This document shows positions 32,096-40,812 of a stretch of DNA of 64,000 bases, one piece after another. Numbering within the stretch: position 1 is the first letter of the stretch; each line of letters begins with the position of its first letter. The translations under genes were made by a program, and so were the position numbers. Below the pieces are notes generated by a model, which saw only the letters and a list, made by a program, of their open reading frames with translations, made no database searches and had not been told where the DNA came from. The stretch is from Haberlea rhodopensis (Eukaryota; Streptophyta; Magnoliopsida; Lamiales; Gesneriaceae): NCBI GenBank assembly GCA_907163345.1, contig CAJQUN010001208.1, positions 1 through 64,000 on the forward strand, given 5' to 3'.

Positions 32096-35089
32096 ATGGA
32101 TGGAGTCTTTAACATTCTCTCATTGTTCAGTCTCCTGCTGCTGCTCCCTTTTCCTTCTTATTCGTTGCCCTTGTGCACTACCTTGAGTAAGTTTGTGGTT
32201 TCTTTCTTGATTCTTGAGTAAGTTTGTGGTTTCTTGGGTTTAAAGTGCAGCAAGTTGAGAAAGTCTGTGTTTTGTGTGTTTTTTTTTGTTCTTGCCATTT
32301 CTTGAATTTATGGTTTCATTTGTGTAATTGTGTATGTAGGAGCACCTACTAGCCTTAAGGGACATTTAGCATTCTGCCCATACAATGGGAAAGTGTGTTG
32401 CAATACAGCAGACGATCTGCAGTTGCGGAAGCGCTTTGATGCTATGAATATATCTGATTCTGCCTGTGCTGCTGTTGTGAAATCCATCATCTGTGCGGTG
32501 AGTTTATGTGTTATATTCTGGATCAGTAAATTTTACTGGCATTCTTGCAGGAGCTGTGGAAGAAATTAGTCGTGAGATTTTGTTGTTTTGAGGAATCCCA
32601 TGAAAGATCTGTTCCAAATTTTCTTGATTCTCGATTCTTTTGCTTTCAGTTTGTTTAGAAATAGTTTAACATGATTGATGAATTCGAACTATTTTTAGAA
32701 AAAAAACTCAGCTTTATATTTTCAAGATTATTTATGAATGGTGTTTTACTGCTGCAGACTTGTGATCCATTCTCAGCAGAATTATTTGAGGTCAATTCGA
32801 ACCGACGAACAGTTCCAATACTTTGCAACTCCACTGCCGGTGCAGCAATTTCATCCTTGTCAAGCCAAACAAACAGTAGCTTTTGCTCATCTGTATGGGA
32901 AGCTTGTAAAACAGTATCGATCTTGAATTCTCCCTTTGCTCCTGCATTGCAAACCAAAGCTGAATTGCCACATAACGCAACCTTATCAACTCTAACGGAC
33001 CTCTGGCAATCGGAATCAGATTTTTGCAATGCATTTTCTGGTTCTTCTGATCAAAAATCCCTTTGCTTTAATGGTAAACCTGTTTCGCTCAACAAAAGTG
33101 ATACAATACCTCACCCTGAAGGCATTTGCCTCGAAAAAGTCGACAATGGATCTTATCTCAATATGGTTGCTCATCCTGATGGATCAAACCGTGCTTTTTT
33201 CTCTAGCCAACCAGGAAAAATCTGGTTAGCCAATATCCCTGATCAAGATTCAGGGGATGTATTAGGGGTCGATGAATCAAGCCCGTTTGTTGATTTAACG
33301 GATCAAGTACATCTAGATGCAAGCTTTGGAATGATGGGAATGGCTTTTCATCCAAACTATGCAACGAACGGTAGATTCTTTGCGTCATTTAACTGTGACA
33401 AAGAGAAGTCTCCAGCCTGTGCCGGGAGATGTGCGTGTAACTCAGATGTCTCGTGCGATCCTTCAGAGTTAAGTTCACTAGATTCAGGAGAGCCTTGCAG
33501 ATATCATGTGGTTGTTGCTGAATATACAGCCAGCGGAACTTCTTCAAGCCCATCAACCGTAAACCTTTTTCTCCAATCTTATATGGGACTTTTAGCTATT
33601 TAGAAACATCTAAATGATTCTAACATGAGTTGTACCTGATTCTAGGCAGAGAGAGCAAGTCCAGTTGAAGTGAGAAGAACCTTTACTATGGGGCTACCTT
33701 TCAGTGCAAATCATGGTGGTCAATTCTTTTTGGTCCTGCAGATGGATACTTATATATCATGATGGGAGATGGAGGAAGCAAAGGTGATCCGTACAATTTT
33801 GCGCAGAATAAGAAGTCAATACTTGGAAAAATCCTGAGGGTCGATGTAGACGGTGTACCGAGTAAGTAGTCATGCAAAAAACTTAATCATCATACTTTCT
33901 TGGTAGTTTATCTTTGAGATTTGTTCAGTTTCTGATGCATATCATCAAATTCTGAACTTATCAATCAAGATTTTGTGTTGTTCTGTCAGTTTTGATCGAT
34001 CCAGTGTAACACAACTGTTATGGTTCTCAGGTGAAGAGGGCATGTTTAAGCATAGCCTATGGGGAAACTACACTGTTCCACAAGATAACCCTTATTCAGA
34101 AGATACACAAATGGAACCAGAAATATGGGCTTATGGTCTAAGAAATCCTTGGCGTTGTAGTTTCGATTCAGAACGGCCTTCCTATTTCGCCTGTGCTGAT
34201 GTTGGACAGGTTCATATTACTGTTATTTCAGTATATAACTTCAAAGCTTTTCACTTAAAAGATTTGTAGCCAATTTTTCAGTCCTTTATGTCTGTTAAAT
34301 GTTATTTTTATTCAGGATCAATATGAAGAAGTTGATTTAATATCCAAGGGTGGAAACTATGGGTGGCGTGTATATGAAGGCCCTTTACATTTCGAGCCTC
34401 AAAGAAGTCCAGGAGGGAACACTTCTGCTGATTCAATTGATCCCATCTTCCCTGTGGTGGGATACAACCATTCCGACATAAATAAGCTCGGATCTGCAGC
34501 AATATCCGGGGGATACTTCTATCGCGCACAAACCGATCCATGCACTTATGGAAGGTAAAATCAATATACCATTGTAGCACTGGCATGTTTTTCACATAGT
34601 CAGGGGTTGCAGGTGGAACTATAATATACAAATCTATGCGTGATATCAAAGAAGTTGAATCTTTTTTCCTTTTTCTGGGCTCGATTTTCTTTCAGCTACC
34701 TGTATGGAGATCTATATGCAAGTCATATGTGGGCAGCAACAGAAACACCTCAAAACAGTGGGAACTTCACGACTAGTGACATTTCCTTTAGCTGTGCTCC
34801 AGACTCCCCGATCAAGTGTGAATCAGTGCCTAATAGTGATCTTCCTGCTCTAAAGTTCATATTTTCATTTGGGCAAGATAACAAAAAAGATGTCTACATT
34901 TTAACACAGAGTGGAGTATACAGAGTGGTTCGTCCAAGTCGATGTAACTATGCTTGCTCAAAGGAAGTGATAACTACTACTAAACCTCCTCAGGCTTCTC
35001 CTTCTCATGGCTACGTTGTGGCAATTCCTCATATGAGATTGATGGTTCTAGTTTCTTTGGTTTTGGTATTCATGGATCTTTTCTTGTAA
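32096..35089 (+). CDS. HIPL1: HIPL1-like GPI-anchored glucose/sorbosone dehydrogenase-fold protein, with frameshift
   Basis: Seven exons fit the family: 32096-32186, 32340-32497, 32758-33558, 33646-33861, 34031-34209, 34316-34554 and 34696-35089, all GT/AG with consistent phases except one. The product would be about 692 residues: a signal peptide (LLLLLPFPSYS), a Cys-rich folate-receptor-like part (AFCPYNGKVCCN), a six-bladed GSDH propeller (NMVAHPDG, GMMGMAFHPNYATNG, MGDGGSKGDPYNFAQN, WAYGLRNPWRCSFD) and a hydrophobic C-terminus suited to a GPI anchor. The family is plant cell-surface; substrate unknown. In exon 4, HGGQ is followed by a reading that lacks one base (33721-33724). The conserved ILFGPADGYLYIMMGDGG is only obtained one frame over, and as written a TGA follows at 33760, giving about 388 residues. 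It is either a real inactivating mutation or an assembly error. Confidence 0.9.
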
Positions 35090-35190
35090 TGTATCAGTAA
35101 GGTTCGGTGCGTAGAGTGTTGGATTATAATATTAGTCATCAGCTGTGTGGCTTTAATAATATTTTCAGTCACATTTTCTTGCTTCTCAGT

Positions 35191-35467
35191 TATGGGTATA
35201 AACGAACCAAATCAAATATGAAGGAAATTTTAAGGCTCAAATTCGGCTCGAAATAAATCTATTCGAGTTCGAGCTCAATTAGAAGTTCGAATAACTTAAA
35301 AATTTTGGCTCGAGTTCCTCGAATTAAAGCTTGGACTCGAGTTCGGCTCGAAACAAAGTTCGAACATGTTCGAGCTCGGCTGGAATTCAATAATTTCAAA
35401 TACGAATCGAATTTTTTCGAGCCGACTCGAAAAACTCGCGAACAGGTTCGGTTCGTTTACACCCCTA
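35191..35467. mobile_element. Non-autonomous hAT (MITE) 100 bp after HIPL1 stop
   Basis: 277 bp with terminal inverted repeats TATGGGTATAAACGAACC and TAGGGGTGTAAACGAACC, flanked by the exact 8-bp duplication TTCTCAGT (35183-35190 and 35468-35475). The interior is rich in TTCGAGCTCGA words. It lies in or just after the HIPL1 3' UTR and may supply or disturb polyadenylation signals. Confidence 0.88.
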
Positions 35468-35475
35468 TTCTCAGT

Positions 35476-36502
35476 TTTCAAGTTATCTTTCTGTGACAGT
35501 TTTATTCTGATGAAAAAATATTAAGCAAACCCTATGGTTTCTGCGTCCATATCTGCTAGCTTACAAAAATCACAGTGCATCTTACTGCGTGAGTAGGTAC
35601 AAAATTATGGTACCTCAAAGAAGTTCCGAAAAAAAAAAGGATGATAGTTCCTCATTCTGTGAAGTTTAAAATTTCCTATCAAAAATTTATATATATTTTT
35701 AACATAGAATAAGTAAAAGACATCATATAGAGGCTTTCCTCATTAGTGCGCATGGCTCACAGTAGAAAATCAACAACAGTAACATCTGAGAACAGCACAA
35801 TCATATACCAGGCACAAATCAGTGATTAGTGCCAGAAAAATCACGCCTGACGAGCCTGGCGGCAATTTATTGTCGCATATCATATTGAACTCTTGCAACA
35901 GGTCACGTCAAATGAATACACTTGCGGGATTCCCAGTATTCATCTCCAAGATTCAAAGAATCATCTACTACCGAGAACACTTGAGAAATCAGCAGTTGGC
36001 ACTGAGCCAAAGCACCTATTTGGAGAACTATCGTTTGTGTTTTCCTTATCCATAATGGCATCATCAAGTTCTTAACCAGAAAGCAAAAGGCCACCCAGCA
36101 TGCTTTTCTTATTTACCTCTTCAAGTAGAATAGCGTTTTCACGATAAACTTCTTGCAACTTCGCAGATTTTGTGTTCAAAGGCTTCCAATTTCCTGTATT
36201 TGCATGGCCATAGAATGAGAAAACACATGGTGATGTAAAATTAAACGAGGAATTCAGGGAATTAACCGACCTTAGTCCAAGAATGTTATCAAGTTTAATC
36301 AACGGTTGACCATGTCGTCATTCTTCTTCGACTTCAACTAGCCATTAATAAAGCAAAAAAAGAATAAGAATCACTTCTTGGCCAAACAACAGAAACGCTG
36401 ATAAAGTAGCAAGTATTCCACAATTTTTCGTTATTGGATGGGAATCAGATTATATGAAACTGATAACTCGAATAATACCCAGTAGGCATTTCACTAGTTA
36501 TG
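35476..36502. other. Intergenic region between HIPL1 and PPR genes
   Basis: No convincing gene. A minus-strand ORF (36072-36302) ends in KLQEVYRENAILLEEVNKKS, which looks coiled-coil-like, but it has no recognisable family or splice context; it could be a leftover exon. Confidence 0.4.
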
Positions 36503-36904
36503 CTCCAAGGAAGTGGGAAACACCAAACTGTCTAGATCCGGAAATAAAATACAAATCCAATTAAATAAAATGAGTTTTCTTGATCCATCTTTGTTTCCAA
36601 ATTGTACTGTTCCTATTTATTCACAAACAACAAGAAACAACTTATTTTCCACTATCCTTCCACAATATAATACCGTCTTCATACTAATCACATGGAAATA
36701 TATGTGGTTCCATGTGATTAGTATGAAGGCGGTATTATAATGTGGAAGGATAGTGGAAAATAAGGTTGTTTCTTGTTGTTTGTGAATAAATAGGAACAGT
36801 ACAATTTGGAAACAAAGATGGATCAAGAAAACTCATTTTATTTAATAGGATTTTTATTTTATTTTCCGGAACTAGACAGTTTGGTGTTTCCCACTTCCTT
36901 GGAG
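36503..36904. repeat. 400-bp inverted repeat (hairpin) between convergent genes
   Basis: The left arm 36503-36697 and right arm 36708-36904 are reverse complements with few mismatches and a loop of about 10 bases. The outer ends read CTCCAAGGAAGTGGG and CCCACTTCCTTGGAG. Transcription through it would give a ~195-bp near-perfect dsRNA stem. ORFs reported on both strands are mirror images of each other and not genes. No target-site duplication was identified. Confidence 0.92.
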
Positions 36905-36973
36905 ATTCCATGTACATAGATATGTACGTGTGTGCGTCTATAAACATATACATGTGTGTGCTGCCACCACCAC

Positions 36974-36976
<3 letters not shown>

Positions 36977-37031
<55 letters not shown>
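36977..37031 (+). repeat. (CT)n microsatellite
   Basis: About 27 consecutive CT dinucleotides in the 3' region of the PPR gene. Confidence 0.96.
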
Positions 37032-37033
<2 letters not shown>

Positions 37034-37278
37034 CATGTGTGTATGTGTGCGTGTTGTGTTTATATAAGTATGCATGAATATATTTACATATAGAACATGC
37101 AGGTTGCGGATTAGCCATGTATGAGGAAATTGCTGGAAAAAAAACTACTTAAAAAAAAGAAGAAAAGAAAACAGCATAAAAAGTAAATTTACCAAGGTTC
37201 TAGCCGGTCGATTACAGGTCTCTAGACCGACATGAAATGTAAAGTGCAAATGGTCGATACCAAATGTTGCCGATAAAT

Positions 37279-39543
37279 TCATATCCTTTTAAGTTCCATT
37301 TTGCCACTGACATTGAAACACCTTTCCAATGCTTCATTGCAAAGCTCAAAAGTTGAATCAATGTTCCCCTCCTCGTAGTTCACATCTGCGAAGGTGCAGT
37401 AAATTTCTTTATCTGCAGATAGTCCTTTCTTTCTCATCTGTTCAAAAAGTTCTCTTGCTTCTAAACGCTTTTTCCTTTTTAAAAATCCCTTGATTAGCGC
37501 ATTATAGCTCTCGACCGTGAGATCGTACCCTTTCTCAACAATTTCCTTATGCAAAAACCATGCTTCCTTCATGTTCCTCGCTTTGCAATGCCCTCGAACC
37601 ATTATGTTATATGAATTCTCATCTGGCACAACTCCCTGATGACCCATTCTCCGGTATATATCAATTGCTGAAGACATATCATTTCTAATGCAGTATTGTT
37701 TCATAAGAGAGTTATAAGTGGTGGCATTAGGCATCTTACCCTTCTCCAACATCCAGTTTAGCAGCTTCTGAGCATCCTCTAGCATCCCTGACACACAAAA
37801 ACCATTCATCAGCACGTTGAATGTTACAACAGTTGGTTTAATCCCTTTTTGTAACATCTCATGAAGCAACCTGTGTGCCATAACCATTTCTCCAGATTTG
37901 CAATATGCATCCATAAGAGTAGTATAGGAAAAAGTATCAGGACATATTCCAACCACCTCCATATCTTTCATTAACTTCACTGCTTCTGCTATATTTCCCG
38001 ATTTACAAAGGCCATTGAGAAGTGAATTGAAAGTGTATATGTTCAGAACAAGTCCCTTTTCACACATCTCATGGAGGAGTTCATTTGCAGTATCAACCTC
38101 CCCATGTTTACAGAGCCCATCAACCAGTGCAGTGTATGTGACAATATTTGGAACCAATCCCATCTGAATCATCTCGTTGTGCAGAGAAAATGCCATTTTA
38201 ACGTCACCAGCCTTGCAATAACCATCAATAAGGGTCGTATAGGAAAATTCGTCTGCTTTTAATCCAATATTAATCATTTCACGAAAGAGGTTGTCTGCTT
38301 CTGTAACTTTTCCGTTCCGACATAGGCAAGAAATTATAGCAGTATATGCGATAAAATCAGGAACAATTTTCAAAGTCTGCATTTCCTCGTACATTCTAAA
38401 CGAAGAACCAACATCTCCAATTTTGCTAAAACCATCAATGAGAGTTGTATAAACAACATTATCAGGAAAAATTCCCTCAGACATCATCTCTCTCAAGATC
38501 TTCTCTGCATCCATAACTTTACCATTCTTGCATAAAAAAAGGATTACACTGTTAAAGGTAAATGTGTTTGGTTTTATTCCTTGCTGCCGCATGTTATCGA
38601 ATAGTTTTAACATCAGTTGGAGTTCTCCAATATTGTAATATCCATTGATTATGGTACTGTAACTTATAGCATCAGGAATGCAACCTCTTGACTCCATTTG
38701 CATAAGCAGGTTATGAGCTTCTTTCACTTTTCCTAATTGACAAAGTGAGTGCATCACTATGTTATATGATGCAGTATTCCATTGAATACCAACTTTTGAC
38801 AATTCGCTGAAATTCTTTAATAGCATTTTGGGACCATCAATACTTTTCGACACTCGGGAAAGAAATAGGTTACACGAATCAACAGATAGAAACACGTTAT
38901 AGTTCAGAATCCTATCAAAAATCTTTCTTGCGTCATCGAAACAGCCACTTTCAACAAGAACTTGGAAAAAAATGTCAAAGACGAGTGGGTTCGAACCCCA
39001 ATCCTTGTAAGTGTATATTAACTTTTCAAGAAACTGGGAGAACGAGATGTTACCGTCAGCATTGGGTCCTTTTGTCCAGTGTTCATGAAAAAGCTTTTGA
39101 GCCATTTTTAGGTCTTTTGCAGCAACAGCGATTTGAATAATAATGCAACAAACCTCAAATGATGGGTCCCTTCGTATGCAATACCAGTCAAAGAAATTCA
39201 ACACTAGTCTGTAATCATTCTTTATTTCCATGAGAACCCAAATGACATGATCAGGCCTGAATTTGGATTCATAGGGCTTTAAAATTCTACGAAGGTGCTC
39301 ATAGCGGCGTTGCTTGATGATAGTTGAAATATGGTGGACAAATTCAGAGTCTCTAACGGAAGGCTTTTTTGGAGAATAATCAGGAAAAGATCTCATAGTG
39401 GTTGACCCAAAGGAAGACAACATTCTGAATGAAGAACTAGAGAAGTATAAGATTGAGAGATTGTTGATGCTCGAACTTGGCAGTGAATGGCAAGAAAATA
39501 CTTGATGAATGTATGCTGAAAAGATGAGCGTACGTCTCTTCAT
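37279..39543 (-). CDS. P-class pentatricopeptide repeat protein (At1g05670-like), probably mitochondrial
   Basis: An intron-free, uninterrupted frame. It is open upstream to an ATG at 39645 (788 aa), but MKRRTLIFSAYIHQVF at 39543 is preferred because it gives a basic, Ser-rich presequence suited to mitochondrial import (754 aa). At least 14 consecutive canonical 35-residue repeats cover residues ~250-745, such as NTASYNIVMHSLCQLGKVKE, NIVTYTALVDGLCKHGEVDT and DTFSYTTLMDAYCKSGEM. There are degenerate repeats before them and no E, DYW or SMR tail. Such proteins bind organellar RNA one base per repeat to stabilise, splice or edit transcripts. Assignment to the At1g05670 group rests on the N-terminal DYRLVLNFFDWYCIRRDPSF segment. 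It converges on HIPL1. A decayed partial copy sits in the LTR element at 48.1 kb. Confidence 0.93.
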   Translation of the reverse strand: MKRRTLIFSAYIHQVFSCHSLPSSSINNLSILYFSSSSFRMLSSFGSTTMRSFPDYSPKKPSVRDSEFVHHISTIIKQRRYEHLRRILKPYESKFRPDHVIWVLMEIKNDYRLVLNFFDWYCIRRDPSFEVCCIIIQIAVAAKDLKMAQKLFHEHWTKGPNADGNISFSQFLEKLIYTYKDWGSNPLVFDIFFQVLVESGCFDDARKIFDRILNYNVFLSVDSCNLFLSRVSKSIDGPKMLLKNFSELSKVGIQWNTASYNIVMHSLCQLGKVKEAHNLLMQMESRGCIPDAISYSTIINGYYNIGELQLMLKLFDNMRQQGIKPNTFTFNSVILFLCKNGKVMDAEKILREMMSEGIFPDNVVYTTLIDGFSKIGDVGSSFRMYEEMQTLKIVPDFIAYTAIISCLCRNGKVTEADNLFREMINIGLKADEFSYTTLIDGYCKAGDVKMAFSLHNEMIQMGLVPNIVTYTALVDGLCKHGEVDTANELLHEMCEKGLVLNIYTFNSLLNGLCKSGNIAEAVKLMKDMEVVGICPDTFSYTTLMDAYCKSGEMVMAHRLLHEMLQKGIKPTVVTFNVLMNGFCVSGMLEDAQKLLNWMLEKGKMPNATTYNSLMKQYCIRNDMSSAIDIYRRMGHQGVVPDENSYNIMVRGHCKARNMKEAWFLHKEIVEKGYDLTVESYNALIKGFLKRKKRLEARELFEQMRKKGLSADKEIYCTFADVNYEEGNIDSTFELCNEALERCFNVSGKMELKRI

Positions 39544-39645
39544 GCTGATGAGAGACCCATCAATGTAGCCTACAAAAACTACATATTTGGCATGGAGAGG
39601 CTCTCCTGCAGGCTTATTCATCACGGCATCACCTGTACACCACAT

Positions 39646-40804
39646 TCATGCATGATTGAAGTGACCGTTACTTAAAATAGTTATTCAGTGTTAAGCGGAC
39701 AATAAATCCTCACTTGCAAAAAGACCGAAAGAGAATGACATGAACATACAATGAAGCTTGTTCCTGGAACCATATGCTAAATATCAACCATCAGTTTTTA
39801 GTTTTTACCACTAATTTTCGCATAATTATTTCAGATATTTCTCAAAAATTCCAAACCATAAGCTAACATATTTAAGAAATTAGCTAAATATCAAGCAGAA
39901 TATCAACAGATTACATTTATACCCAACGTTCATCTGCTAATAGCAAATTCAAGCTTCCATCATGAAAAGAATAGGCATTACGTAACCTTGAGGGAATTGA
40001 CACCAATGAACACACAAGAAGCTGTTCGTAATAATTCTAGGACTTACACTGTTATTGTTCATGAATTTCCTTTCAAAATTTTCAGTTTTGGGCAAACAGT
40101 CCACCTCTATCCTCTAGGCCTCTACGGCTCTACCAAATGAAACTGGACTGTCCCTTTACTCTTTTAGACAGTATAAGCTAAATACTTGCACAGTTCGAGT
40201 AACTCTCAAAGGCAATTATCAAATACCTAATGAGCATACCGTAAATGCATTTCACTGCGAGCATTGACGATTTAACTAAAAAGACTAGATCTTTTTTGCA
40301 AAACTTATAGACTAAAATAGTAAAACTTCAATCTTTGAACAAAATAACCCACAAACGTAATATTGTTTCAACGCCTAAAAACCAATAAGAAATTACAGAA
40401 GTATTACGATTGGCAGGGGTAGACAACGAAAATAATAAAACCCATAAAATTATTTATCGAACTAAGATGCGAAACTAAATACTTTTAAAGACTGGTAATT
40501 GATCCTAAAGTAATCTGCAGTAGACGTGAGTATGGGAAACACGAGCCACTGCTGCTTTGAGGTTGACGAAGAAAGATTGATCTTTCGATCTTTGCTATGT
40601 TTTGTAACTTCCACGGGCTTTTGTTGAGCTGTTTCGATATTTGGGCTTTAAACTAGCACTAGTAATTCTATGCATCTATTCCATCTGTATATACAATAAT
40701 TTTGTAATATTAAGTGATTTTTATGTAAAAAACAATTTTTATCAAAGATTATGCTAATATTAAGAACTTTAGAGATTACTTTTTATAAGATTTTTTAATA
40801 GTTC
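39646..40804. other. Upstream region of the PPR gene
   Basis: AT-rich; no gene, repeat or RNA was recognised. The PPR promoter should lie at the left end. The region ends at the 8-bp target site of the hAT element. Confidence 0.5.
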
Positions 40805-40812
40805 ATTTGAAT

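Noticed and set aside
36513..36826. Paired ORFs on both strands with almost the same peptide (SFLDPSLFPNCTVPIYS)
   Set aside because: They are the two arms of the inverted repeat read in opposite directions, not two genes.
39544..39645. Upstream ATG of the PPR frame (34 extra residues)
   Set aside because: The extra segment is not basic or Ser-rich like a presequence, while the ATG at 39543 opens a typical mitochondrial targeting peptide.
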